Shown here: piece after piece, positions 26,244 to 34,615 of the stretch
How the letters are laid out: every line of letters starts with the position of its first letter
Position numbering within the stretch: the first letter of the stretch is position 1
The notes under the pieces: generated by a model
Told to the model about the DNA's origin: nothing
Database searches by the model: none
What the model saw: the letters and a program-made list of their open reading frames with translations, nothing else
Position numbers and translations under genes: made by a program
From: Chloroflexi bacterium HGW-Chloroflexi-10
Lineage (GTDB): Bacteria; Chloroflexota; Anaerolineae; Anaerolineales; Anaerolineaceae
DNA length: 64,000 nt
Reading direction: 5' to 3'
NCBI GenBank assembly: GCA_002840755.1
Contig: PHBZ01000002.1
Location: 434,001 to 498,000, forward strand

Positions 26244-27428
26244 ATGAATATTGTTCAAAAAATCAAATCCATTTTTTTTGAGAAAGCCGTTCCATTGCCA
26301 GTTGGCTTGTACCAGCTTACAACCCCGGCAGATAGTGAAATTCCTTACCGTATGCATTTGCGGATTGAACCGGGTGGTGCTGGCGTATTAATTATTAATG
26401 CCAGTACAGTTTTACACCTCAATCTTACAGCAACAGAATTTGCATACCACCTCATAAAACAAACGCCCAGGGAAGAAGCGCTTCAGAGTATTGTTGCCCG
26501 ATTCAATATCTCGTACATGCAAGCCAAAGAAGACTTTATGGGATTCGTTAATAGAATCAATACAATGATTAACGCAGAAGACCTGGACCCGGTAACTTAT
26601 CTGGATTTCGAATTAGAAAAACCCTTCCAGGGTATTCCAGTCGCACCATATCGGATGGATTGTGCCCTCACCTATAAACTCTATGGCGATCTGGAAAACA
26701 AACTTTCACCAGTCGAACGAGTGAAACGCGAATTATCCACAGAGGAATGGAAAACAGTACTGACCAAAGCCTGGAATGCGGGTATACCTCACGTAATCTT
26801 CACCGGCGGAGAGGCTACCCTTCGCCCCGATCTGCCCGAATTACTGCAAATCTCCGAAGATCTTGGGCAGGTAACCGGTTTAATTACCGATGGCTTGCGG
26901 CTGAGTGAAAATGAATATCTGGATCAGTTGCTCAATGCCGGTCTGGACCATCTACTCATTACCCTCGATACCGCAAATGAACAATCCTGGGAAGCGATAA
27001 AGGATGTTATCCAGCAGGATATTCACACCACTGTCCATCTTACACTCAACGAACGCACGATCGAAGATACAAACCCAATCTTAATCCGGCTGAAAGAAAT
27101 GCAGGTAACCCATCTATCGCTCACAACAAGCAGCAAGACCCTTAGCGAATCATTCCAAAAAGTGCGTGATACGGCTGCCAATATGGGTTTTAACCTGGTA
27201 TGGAATTTACCGGTACCCTACTCGCATTACAATCCGGTTGAAATGGAAACAGAAAACGGAATATCAAACCCGGAAGGCGCTGCGAAGGGTTGGATTTATC
27301 TGGAACCCGATGCCGATGTATTACCGGAACAAGGTGTCAATGTAGTTTTGGGTAATTTATTTGAAGATACTTGGGAGCAGGTCTGGGCTAAGGCAACAGA
27401 TTATCTCAACACCAAACATGAGTCTTGA
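26244..27428 (+). CDS. Degenerate radical SAM/SPASM paralogue lacking all cluster cysteines
   Basis: A 394-residue paralogue of the preceding enzyme, alignable almost without gaps over its first 200 residues. The PqqD-like domain is kept (about 35-108). FTGGEATLR is kept as well. The three cluster cysteines are replaced: L146, L150 and K153. The SPASM cysteines are also gone: YLEPDADVLPEQ replaces the C-containing counterpart. The only Cys is C140. The frame is intact and has its own ribosome site (GGGAG), so it is not a decaying pseudogene. It should not bind a 4Fe-4S cluster. A role as a substrate-binding or scaffold subunit of the active enzyme is likely. The gap to the previous gene is 21 nt. 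Confidence 0.85.
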   Translation: MNIVQKIKSIFFEKAVPLPVGLYQLTTPADSEIPYRMHLRIEPGGAGVLIINASTVLHLNLTATEFAYHLIKQTPREEALQSIVARFNISYMQAKEDFMGFVNRINTMINAEDLDPVTYLDFELEKPFQGIPVAPYRMDCALTYKLYGDLENKLSPVERVKRELSTEEWKTVLTKAWNAGIPHVIFTGGEATLRPDLPELLQISEDLGQVTGLITDGLRLSENEYLDQLLNAGLDHLLITLDTANEQSWEAIKDVIQQDIHTTVHLTLNERTIEDTNPILIRLKEMQVTHLSLTTSSKTLSESFQKVRDTAANMGFNLVWNLPVPYSHYNPVEMETENGISNPEGAAKGWIYLEPDADVLPEQGVNVVLGNLFEDTWEQVWAKATDYLNTKHES

Positions 27429-28170
27429 TTTTTGGCATCAACGCTTCCTTCAACAAGCCTCCTGGACAGCCTACACCAGAAAATTCATACTGGAGCAAAT
27501 TTCACCCCCTTTACCATTTCGCGTACTCGAAATTGGTTGTGGTACAGGCGCTGTACTGAGTGAATTTAACCGGCAAGGCAATCTCCTGACCGGATTGGAT
27601 CTGAACTACCAATCAGTCGTTTTTGCCAGACAAAAGCATAAAACAGGAAATTATATGGCAGGTGATGCCTATCACCTGCCAATTATTTCAAATACCTTTC
27701 ACCTTTGTTATTGTCATTATCTGCTGCTTTGGCTCTCAGATCCATATTCGGTTATTAAGGAAATGCAGCGTGTAACCCAGCCTGATGGTTGGATTTGCAT
27801 ATTCGCCGAACCCGATTACCAGGCCAGGGTTGACTTTCCCTTGGAATTGGAAACTCTGGGACTCCTTCAAAACCAATCCCTGGTTGCCCAGGGTGCCTCC
27901 CTGACCACCGGACGAAAACTGGCTGCATGGTTAGCAGATACTGGCTTAAAGCAAATCCATTGGGGAATCATCGGTGCTCACCAGGCAAGCCAGCCAAACA
28001 CCTCAGATGGACAGCTAGAATGGGAAACATTATCAAGAGATTTATCTCCTCATATTTCTCAGGATGAAATTAATCGTTATCAGGAAATAGATCAGGCATC
28101 CAGAAACCAGGGTAAACGCATCCTCTACATCCCAACCTTCTATGCCTATGGCCAAAAAGAAAAAAAGTAA
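27418..28170 (+). CDS. Class I SAM-dependent methyltransferase
   Basis: A 250-residue Methyltransf_11-type enzyme. Motif I is VLEIGCGTG (about 36-44), the acidic residue of motif II lies in LTGLDLNYQ, and motif post I/IV is AGDAYHLPI...FHLCYCHYLLLWLSDP. The start is the ATG at 27418, which overlaps the end of the degenerate radical SAM gene by 11 nt. This tight coupling makes it part of the same maturation block. It may methylate the same peptide tail or a small molecule; the sequence does not tell which. Confidence 0.83.
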   Translation: MSLDFWHQRFLQQASWTAYTRKFILEQISPPLPFRVLEIGCGTGAVLSEFNRQGNLLTGLDLNYQSVVFARQKHKTGNYMAGDAYHLPIISNTFHLCYCHYLLLWLSDPYSVIKEMQRVTQPDGWICIFAEPDYQARVDFPLELETLGLLQNQSLVAQGASLTTGRKLAAWLADTGLKQIHWGIIGAHQASQPNTSDGQLEWETLSRDLSPHISQDEINRYQEIDQASRNQGKRILYIPTFYAYGQKEKK

Positions 28171-28666
28171 TTCCCAATTGCATTACAAGATGTTTTTCCG
28201 GCTTTGTTTGGCACCACCTTGGTTGTCGGCATATATCCACCTGCCATCAAATAATATACTCAGATTACACAAATTGGGTTTTAACACCTTTTGCAATCAA
28301 TCCGAATTTCCAAATTAACCTGTGTTTTTTTGTAGGGTGCGGTTGGCGGCCACGGATTTTAGATCGTTTAATGCAATTACCCTACTCATGCTTAACCCCG
28401 ACAACGCACCATTTCACCATACCCAAAATCATCCCTTTCCTCGTAAAAACTGGCTACCCCCCAAAGCCAGGTATGTCACATTGTCCCCTTGTGGGACATT
28501 GTCCCCTTGTAGTATTGATCAAGCCTTGGTTTCTTGCGAAACATCTCCTGCTCTCCGCGAAATTGTATTTCGCGGCAGCGTTCCATATGACCTCGTGGTA
28601 AATCATCCCTCTGCTCCCCGCTAAAACCCACATCACCTTCAACCAAAAATCTCGCAAAACTTGGGG
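28171..28666. other. Intergenic region without a credible gene
   Basis: About 500 bases. No open frame here has a ribosome site and family resemblance. It contains an 18-bp-period tandem duplication (28478..28510) and a 9-bp perfect hairpin CCGCGAAAT-TGT-ATTTCGCGG at 28555..28575. The base composition is richer in C than the flanks. It may be the remains of an old repeat. Confidence 0.5.
28478..28510. repeat. Short tandem duplication
   Basis: ACATTGTCCCCTTGT occurs twice (28478..28492 and 28496..28510) separated by GGG. The junction also forms a small hairpin TGTCCC-CTTGT-GGGACA. Confidence 0.8.
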
Positions 28667-28695
28667 TTGCCAAATCCTATAACTGAGGCTATAAT
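28667..28695 (+). promoter_or_regulatory. Promoter of tRNA-Pro
   Basis: A -35 box TTGCCA at 28667..28672 and a -10 box TATAAT at 28690..28695, spacer 17 nt, 13 nt ahead of the tRNA. The tRNA-Val promoter is built almost identically. Confidence 0.75.
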
Positions 28696-28708
28696 AACAC
28701 ACGTTGTA

Positions 28709-28783
28709 CGGGGCATGGCGCAGTCCGGCTAGCGTGCTTGCATGGGGTGCAAGAGGTCCAGAGTTCAAATCTCTGTGCCCCGA
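28709..28783 (+). tRNA. tRNA-Pro (anticodon GGG)
   Basis: A 75-nt cloverleaf. The acceptor is CGGGGCA/TGCCCCG with discriminator A. The anticodon stem-loop CTTGC-ATGGGGT-GCAAG gives anticodon GGG with G37. The T arm has GAGTTCAAATCTC. The 3' CCA is not encoded. Confidence 0.95.
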
Positions 28784-28787
28784 CAGT

Positions 28788-28812
28788 AAAAGAGCCTTTA
28801 TTAGGCTCTTTT
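28788..28812 (+). terminator. Terminator after tRNA-Pro
   Basis: A 10-bp stem AAAAGAGCCT/AGGCTCTTTT with a 5-nt loop, followed by a T-rich run, starting 5 nt past the tRNA. Confidence 0.85.
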
Positions 28813-28918
28813 TTATACCATTTTTATCTATATTTTATAAAATTTTCACAAAAATTCGAACATTTACCTTCATAATTAGATACTCAAAAAAAATTGCCAT
28901 CAATTATGAAGGAGAGCG

Positions 28919-31210
28919 ATGAAGACAAGGTTGGGATATTTTAGGTCACTAAGGGGAATGCTAACAATTTTATTGTTGGCCGTTTCGCTAATTCCATTAA
29001 CATTTACAGGAATCATCCTGTATCAGAGAAGCCAAAAAGAACTGGTAACTCGCATTGAAAATGAACTCCAAAAACTGACTTTTATTCAGGCAGAAGCAAT
29101 CGACGGCTGGGTATTGGATCGACTCAGTGATATGAGAGTAATTAGCCAGGACCCATTGATCTTCAATATGGACCCCGCCGAAGCAACCCAGGCATTGTCC
29201 CGTTATCACCAAAATTGGAATCGTTATGAACACCTGTTTTTAATTAATCAGGAAGGAAAAGCAATCGCTTCTACAAGTGGTTCACTTAACGATTACAGCG
29301 ACCGTGCATATTTCAAATTGGCAATTGCAGGCGAAGAAAACATTTCCGATGTAGTCGTCTCAAAAACAACTGGGAATACAGTGGTAGTTGTTGCAGAACC
29401 TGTTTATCATAATAGTGAAATCGTCGGTATTGTAATTTCTACGGTTCCAACAAATAGTGTAAAAAAATTATTGGAAGATACGCAAATTGGAGATACAGGC
29501 GAGGCTTATCTGATCAATACAAGCGGTACACTCATCACCCCTTCTCGTTTTAACGACGTACTCGTCGAAAAAGAGATGGTCACAGAAAAATCCGAATTGG
29601 AATTTATCGTTGATACCGAAGCCAGTAAGAACGCGCTTACCGGCAAAAGCTCTGTAAGCCAATATACCGGCTATCTGAATTACAACGTCATTGGTGCGTA
29701 TACTCCCCTAAAAAATATTTCCTGGTACTTGATAATAGAACAGGGTTCTCAGGAGGCCCTTCTTCAAATTCAAAAACTGGGCAATTTGGTAATAATCATT
29801 CTGGGAGTATTGGCAATTCTGGTTACCGTCTTAGCCATTTTTTTGGCAAATTGGTTCACAAAACCACTTATCCGGATTGCAGAAATCAGCTATCAGCTTT
29901 CTGAAGGGATTATAAGAAATCCTGAAGGCATTTCAGCAATTGGTGAAGTAAAGATGCTTGTAGACGCCTACCAACAATTAATCCTTTACTTTTCTCGGAT
30001 TGCCGAAATCGCGACTTCCTTAGCAGATGGAGATTTGCGGCAAAGCTTTACACCGAAATCCCAAGAAGATGTTCTGGGTCTTGCGTTACAAAAAATGCTA
30101 CTCAATTTACAATCACTGATTGGATCGGTTAAGCAGAACTCCACAGATCTGACTCAGGCAGCCAAACAAATTTCATCCAATGCTCAGCAAACTCAGAAAG
30201 CCACTGATCAGATTGCCATAACCGTCCAGGGTGTCGCTAGTGGCATTACAGAACAAGCCGGTTCACTCAGCATAACAGTAGGTATAGTTGAAAAAAACTC
30301 AACTGGTATGGACCAAATTCTTGATAATACCTCAATTGAAGAACAGGCAATTGTGTCCACCGCGAATATCACAACAAAGATGGAACAGGCCATTCAACAG
30401 GTCAGCCAGAACGCACAATCCGTTTCCGATCAGGCATCAAATGCTTTAAAAATTGCCAGCGATGGATCTGTCAGCATTCAGGGTACCATCACCCGTATGC
30501 AATCGATTCAATCCAGTGTAGAGCAGGCTGCCGGAAGAGTGCAGGAAATGAACACCCAATCGGAAAAAATCAGCACTATTATTAATGTCATTGCAGAAAT
30601 TTCTGAACAAACCAATTTATTGGCATTGAATGCGGCCATTGAAGCAGCCCGTGCTGGCGAACATGGAAAAGGTTTTGCCGTTGTAGCAGATGAAGTAAGA
30701 AAACTGGCAGAACGCTCCGGAACCTCCACCAAGGAAATCGCTGAATTAATCAAATCCATACAAAATGCTGCCCAAAACACATCTAGTGCCATGCAGAACA
30801 GCTTCAGCGAAGTCGAAGGTGGCGTTCAATTGGCAAATTCAGCCAAACAAGCCTTAGAGAAAATCTTAGGCTCTATAACACAGGTAGAAAATGAATCGCA
30901 GAATGCTGAACAAGCCTCCGAGAAAATGGTAGGGCTGGCGCAGGATTTGGTATCAGCCATGCAGCAAGTAACCGAAATCGTAGATCAAAATCGATCCAAT
31001 ATCATCGACATCCATAAACAGACGAACCAAATTAACAGTGCCGTAGAAAATATAGCCTCTATTTCCGAGGAAAATAGTGCCTCAATTGAAGAAGTCAGCG
31101 CTTCCACTGAAGAACTGTCTGCCCAATCCGAAGAATTGGCAGCCGCGGTGCACTTGTTATCCGATATGGCGCAAAACCTGGAAGAGTTGGTTTCCAAATT
31201 CCAAACATAG
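28919..31210 (+). CDS. Methyl-accepting chemotaxis protein (Cache sensor)
   Basis: A 763-residue chemoreceptor. It has membrane helix 1 (about 13-32), an external double-Cache sensor domain (about 35-285) with the FxxxIxxxxG-like [21 protein letters not shown], and membrane helix 2 (about 288-312). A HAMP region follows, with an extended cytosolic linker and a signalling domain. The hairpin tip reads [35 protein letters not shown] (in parts, near 560-600), the CheA/CheW contact site. It does not end in a CheR-docking pentapeptide. GGAG precedes the ATG. No che genes are nearby. Ligand unknown. Confidence 0.95.
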   Translation: MKTRLGYFRSLRGMLTILLLAVSLIPLTFTGIILYQRSQKELVTRIENELQKLTFIQAEAIDGWVLDRLSDMRVISQDPLIFNMDPAEATQALSRYHQNWNRYEHLFLINQEGKAIASTSGSLNDYSDRAYFKLAIAGEENISDVVVSKTTGNTVVVVAEPVYHNSEIVGIVISTVPTNSVKKLLEDTQIGDTGEAYLINTSGTLITPSRFNDVLVEKEMVTEKSELEFIVDTEASKNALTGKSSVSQYTGYLNYNVIGAYTPLKNISWYLIIEQGSQEALLQIQKLGNLVIIILGVLAILVTVLAIFLANWFTKPLIRIAEISYQLSEGIIRNPEGISAIGEVKMLVDAYQQLILYFSRIAEIATSLADGDLRQSFTPKSQEDVLGLALQKMLLNLQSLIGSVKQNSTDLTQAAKQISSNAQQTQKATDQIAITVQGVASGITEQAGSLSITVGIVEKNSTGMDQILDNTSIEEQAIVSTANITTKMEQAIQQVSQNAQSVSDQASNALKIASDGSVSIQGTITRMQSIQSSVEQAAGRVQEMNTQSEKISTIINVIAEISEQTNLLALNAAIEAARAGEHGKGFAVVADEVRKLAERSGTSTKEIAELIKSIQNAAQNTSSAMQNSFSEVEGGVQLANSAKQALEKILGSITQVENESQNAEQASEKMVGLAQDLVSAMQQVTEIVDQNRSNIIDIHKQTNQINSAVENIASISEENSASIEEVSASTEELSAQSEELAAAVHLLSDMAQNLEELVSKFQT

Positions 31211-31223
31211 AAATTGTTAGTTC

Positions 31224-31259
31224 AACCAGCCCGTAAGAAAATCTTCTTACGGGCTGGTT
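31224..31259 (+). terminator. Terminator after the chemoreceptor gene
   Basis: A 16-bp perfect stem AACCAGCCCGTAAGAA/TTCTTACGGGCTGGTT with a 4-nt loop, then TTTAT, starting 14 nt past the stop. Confidence 0.88.
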
Positions 31260-31562
31260 TTATACGGATTTAAAATTGACTGATCCTCCAGCGCATCCAT
31301 CAACATTTGTAAACCATAACTTAAATGGTAAAAATAATCAAAACAGCAAAGCCCTACATCACTCACGATAAACTATGCGCATAAAGCGAAAGAGATCGCA
31401 GGCTCAGATATTTGAGACCCAACAGACTTGAACCACACACTGGTTAACTATCTCAATTTGAGTGGTAAGCAATTTATGGCTCTTTTCTAAGCCTTTTTCC
31501 GTATGCACCGGTAACCTCACACATCGTAAGAAACAATTCAACCGAAGACCATAAGGAGCGAC

Positions 31563-31709
31563 ATGCCTGAAACAAATTCACAATTCGCTCCGCTCCCCCC
31601 AGACCCGCCCGGCATCATCCAGGAAACCCACCGACCTATCAACCCGGCTCTTCCTGAACACCACTCCCTGAAAATGCCGTTACCTAAGTCACTGACCCGC
31701 CTTTCATGA
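31563..31709 (+). CDS. Possible 48-residue Pro-rich small protein
   Basis: A short frame with AAGGAG 4 nt before ATG at 31563. The product is rich in Pro and polar residues (APLPPDPPG near the start), with no transmembrane segment and no family I recognise. Its stop overlaps the ATG of the next short frame (ATGA). It lies inside about 1 kb without other genes, so it may be a real small gene or a chance frame in a decayed region. Conservation is untested. Confidence 0.25.
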   Translation: MPETNSQFAPLPPDPPGIIQETHRPINPALPEHHSLKMPLPKSLTRLS

Positions 31710-31798
31710 CCTGGTTCCAAATTGCTGCTTCCTATCTTCTTCGCATTGTCTATACAACATGCCTTTTTGTGCAATTTTTGTCTGGACAACCTGCCTAA
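31706..31798 (+). CDS. Possible 30-residue hydrophobic small protein
   Basis: Starts at the ATG that overlaps the stop of the 48-residue frame. The product has a hydrophobic core (about 5-24, IAASYLLRIVYTTCLFVQFL), enough for one membrane helix. Its stop codon lies in the loop of a perfect 11-bp hairpin. No ribosome site of its own; translation would depend on coupling. Weak evidence overall. Confidence 0.2.
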   Translation: MTWFQIAASYLLRIVYTTCLFVQFLSGQPA

Positions 31799-31812
31799 AT
31801 AGGCAGGTTGTC
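31785..31812. repeat. Perfect inverted repeat, possible RNA 3' end structure
   Basis: GACAACCTGCC-TAAATA-GGCAGGTTGTC, 11 bp with a 6-nt loop. No T tract follows, so it is not a standard terminator on either strand. Confidence 0.6.
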
Positions 31813-32210
31813 AAACACACGCATCCTTGTCATAATGATTACCGGAAACTGAACATTACTTTCTTTCAAACACATCATTCCATCTCTACTGCACTACTCA
31901 GTACTCATTACTGCTCTTCCCAATTTTCTTACTCATTCGTTCCTTATTCGTTCCAAAACGAATGCCGGCACCTTAACAACAAAATATACCAATATCTGGC
32001 GCTCCAAAAAAATCACCCCCACCCATACCGGTCAGATTTCAAAATAGCATTCGTTCCGATTGGAAATTTTTTTAAATAAAAAACGATAAACGAATGCCGC
32101 GTGTTCCCCTTTTTCGCAGTTCCCTGAAGTTTTAACTTCTCTATTAAAAAGCCAGCCTCCCGAAAAATGCCTTTTTAAGCAAGGTAACAAAAAGGTCTTA
32201 CCAGACCGTT
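31813..32210. other. Intergenic region with CATTCGTT inverted motifs
   Basis: About 400 bases without a credible gene. It holds CATTCGTT (31934..31941) with AACGAATG (31957..31964), and GCATTCGTT (32047..32055) with AACGAATGC (32089..32097). The two inverted pairs could be protein-binding sites upstream of the L,D-transpeptidase gene. Confidence 0.4.
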
Positions 32211-32215
32211 TGAAT

Positions 32216-32245
32216 ATGACACATCTTGTCACAATTTGGTATAAT
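32216..32245 (+). promoter_or_regulatory. Promoter of a leaderless mRNA (L,D-transpeptidase)
   Basis: A -35-like ATGACA at 32216..32221, an 18-nt spacer and TATAAT at 32240..32245. The ATG follows after 6 nt, so the expected start point of transcription is at or next to the start codon. Confidence 0.6.
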
Positions 32246-32251
32246 AAGGCC

Positions 32252-33304
32252 ATGTTCAATAACAGAATTTCACGCCGTAATTTTTTAAAGGGCACTTTAT
32301 TGGGTATGAGTGCATTGACCACTACAGCCTTCCGTCCATTCTTTGGCTTGGAAGAAATGCAATCCAGTAATGATATTGCCAGAATTACAGCCGACACTGT
32401 CAGTGTTTATCAGGAACCTTCCGATAAAAGCAAAATCCTTTACCAGCGTTTTCGTGATGAATTGGTGAATGTGTATGACGAGGTAATTTCCGATGATGGC
32501 CCTGGCTACAACCCGCTCTGGTATCGGATCTGGGGCGGATATATCCATAGCGCCTATTTGCAACGGGTTCAGATTTGTTATAACGACGTTCATAAAAACA
32601 TCGCCGAAGAAGGCGCATTGGCAGAAGTGACCGTTCCCTTCATCCAATCCATGCGAAACCGGGGAACATTTGGATGGGATCCGGTATACCGCCTGTATTA
32701 TGAATCTACCCATTGGGTTACTGGCTTGGATGAAGGTCCGGATGGTACACCCTGGTATAAATTAAAAGACGAACTGCTTGAAGTAGATTATCATGTGCCG
32801 GCCACCCATATGCGCATCATCCCGCTCGATGAATTATCGCCCCTTTCTCCGGATGTTCCCAATCACAAAAAACGCTTGGAAGTTTCCATTGCGCATCAGA
32901 CTGTTCGCGCTTATGAATTTGACCAATTAATTTTTGAGACAAAAATCGCATCGGGGGTGCCCAATCGCAACCCAGACTCAAGTCTGATTCCCACCGACAC
33001 ACCCAAAGGACAATATAATATCCAGTCCAAAATGCCTTCCAAACACATGGGTGATGGAAAACTGACTTCGGATATTTATGCATATGAACTTCCAGGGGTG
33101 CCTTGGGTTTGCTTTTTTGAGCCGGTTACCGGGGTTGCGTTTCATGGCACTTATTGGCATCGCAACTTTGGCATACCCATGAGCCACGGTTGTGTCAATA
33201 TGAAAACCGCTGAAGCCAAATGGTTGTTCCGTTGGGCCACACCGCCATCGGATACCCTCCCGATTGAAAAACGCGGTTTTGGAACGCAGGTCATAGTAAC
33301 CTGA
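32252..33304 (+). CDS. Tat-exported L,D-transpeptidase (YkuD) with SH3-like domain
   Basis: A 350-residue cell-wall enzyme. The signal peptide has a twin-arginine motif SRRNFLKG at about 6-13, so export goes by Tat. An SH3-like region follows, and then the YkuD domain (about 210-345) with HGTYWHRNFGIPMSHGCVNM near 300-319. The Cys in SHGC is the nucleophile that cross-links peptidoglycan through meso-diaminopimelate or attaches proteins. The start is the ATG at 32252; an in-frame start 42 nt upstream lies across the promoter and would break the Tat signal. No ribosome site is present, which agrees with a leaderless mRNA. Confidence 0.9.
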   Translation: MFNNRISRRNFLKGTLLGMSALTTTAFRPFFGLEEMQSSNDIARITADTVSVYQEPSDKSKILYQRFRDELVNVYDEVISDDGPGYNPLWYRIWGGYIHSAYLQRVQICYNDVHKNIAEEGALAEVTVPFIQSMRNRGTFGWDPVYRLYYESTHWVTGLDEGPDGTPWYKLKDELLEVDYHVPATHMRIIPLDELSPLSPDVPNHKKRLEVSIAHQTVRAYEFDQLIFETKIASGVPNRNPDSSLIPTDTPKGQYNIQSKMPSKHMGDGKLTSDIYAYELPGVPWVCFFEPVTGVAFHGTYWHRNFGIPMSHGCVNMKTAEAKWLFRWATPPSDTLPIEKRGFGTQVIVT

Positions 33305-33314
33305 CAAACCCAAA

Positions 33315-34490
33315 TCAAACAAATTTTTGAAAGACCATGTTGCCTAACAGGCGTCCTTTGTGTGATAGCCGGATAAATTCGTCAGTCTTCATTTCCAAAA
33401 GGCCCTGAGAGATCAATTGCTGAATCTCATCTCTAAACACTTCCGCTGGAGAAGAACCGAACCGGGCGGTAAAATCAGGAATGGATACACCTTCTTCCAC
33501 CAGGCGTAATCCAACCATCATTGTCTCCTGTTGTTCGGTGAAATTATCCACTATGTGAGTTTGTTTAACGGCCGGGCTCTGCCGCAGATCACCTGCGGTC
33601 TGGGATAATGCCCTTAGGTATTCACCTACTCCGCTAACATTTTCTGTACGTTTTCCATTAAAAAATCCATGTGCCCCCGCTCCAATACCCAGATAAGGTT
33701 GATTGTGCCAATATTGCAAATTGTGTTGACAGCGCCAATCATTCTTCTGATCTTGAAAAGCAAAATTGGATATTTCATAAGCATAATAACCACTCTCGCT
33801 CAACCTTTGATTTGCCAGTTCATACATCGAAGCAGCCAAATCATCATCCGGTTGGACGACCAAACCCCGCTGTACCCAATCCCATAAAGGTGTTCCTTCT
33901 TCAATTCCCAAGGCATATAATGAAAGATGCCTTGGGTTTAATCCTAAAATCATGTTTAATGTATCTTCCCATTCTGTCAATGTCTGATCCGGAAGACCGT
34001 AAATAAGATCCAGGTTAAAATTATCAAAATCAGCCAACTGTGCATTTTTTGCTGCTTCGATAGAATCTGAAAAGTTATGTATTCTACCCATCAAATTTAA
34101 ATGTCTGACCTGGCTGGTTTGTACACCAAAACTAATCCGGTTATAACCAATCCGGCGGATTTGTTTCAAATATTCGAGGTTTACCGTTCCAGGATTCGCT
34201 TCCAAACTGATTTCAGCCGCACTATCCACTTTAAAATGGACAAAAACAGTATCCAAAATGGTACTCAAATGTGGTGTAGTTAATAAAGTTGGCGTACCCC
34301 CACCCAAAAAAATCGTTTTTACGGGTAATTGTCCATTAAACATTTCTCCATAGAAACTGATTTCTTTAACGATCGCGTCCACATAAGCAGGAATCAAATG
34401 ATTAATACCTGCGTATGTGTTAAAATCGCAATAAGAACACCTTTTTTGGCAAAAAGGAATATGGATGTAAATACTGGTTGTGGGCAGCAT
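33315..34490 (-). CDS. hemW: HemW-like radical SAM protein (coproporphyrinogen III oxidase-like)
   Basis: A 391-residue cytosolic radical SAM protein. The cluster motif is C14-x3-C18-x2-C21 in IPFCQKRCSYCDFNTY, and IFLGGGTPTLL follows. EANPGTV and RISFGVQT are typical of HemW/HemN. HemW members bind heme and probably act as heme chaperones rather than oxidases. The start is the ATG at 34490; TATCCT stands 6 nt upstream and no ribosome site is visible, so it may be leaderless. A TTG 36 nt upstream would place the start before the promoter box. It is convergent with the L,D-transpeptidase gene, only 10 nt apart. Confidence 0.88.
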   Translation of the reverse strand: MLPTTSIYIHIPFCQKRCSYCDFNTYAGINHLIPAYVDAIVKEISFYGEMFNGQLPVKTIFLGGGTPTLLTTPHLSTILDTVFVHFKVDSAAEISLEANPGTVNLEYLKQIRRIGYNRISFGVQTSQVRHLNLMGRIHNFSDSIEAAKNAQLADFDNFNLDLIYGLPDQTLTEWEDTLNMILGLNPRHLSLYALGIEEGTPLWDWVQRGLVVQPDDDLAASMYELANQRLSESGYYAYEISNFAFQDQKNDWRCQHNLQYWHNQPYLGIGAGAHGFFNGKRTENVSGVGEYLRALSQTAGDLRQSPAVKQTHIVDNFTEQQETMMVGLRLVEEGVSIPDFTARFGSSPAEVFRDEIQQLISQGLLEMKTDEFIRLSHKGRLLGNMVFQKFV

Positions 34491-34615
34491 GCACACAGGA
34501 TAACACAAGTCTGGTTTGAATTCCAAATATCCAATAACAATTTGCGGAATTTTTCGCTGTGGTATAATCCGCCAAATAAGGAATTTCTCAGTACAAATTA
34601 AATCAAAGGAAAATT

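Noticed and set aside
26244-27428. Pseudogene call for the Cys-free radical SAM paralogue
   Set aside because: The frame is intact, has its own ribosome site, and the other family motifs are kept, so it is more likely a functional non-catalytic partner.
28454-28768. A 104-codon minus-strand frame
   Set aside because: It runs through the tRNA-Pro gene and its promoter and has no ribosome site or family resemblance.
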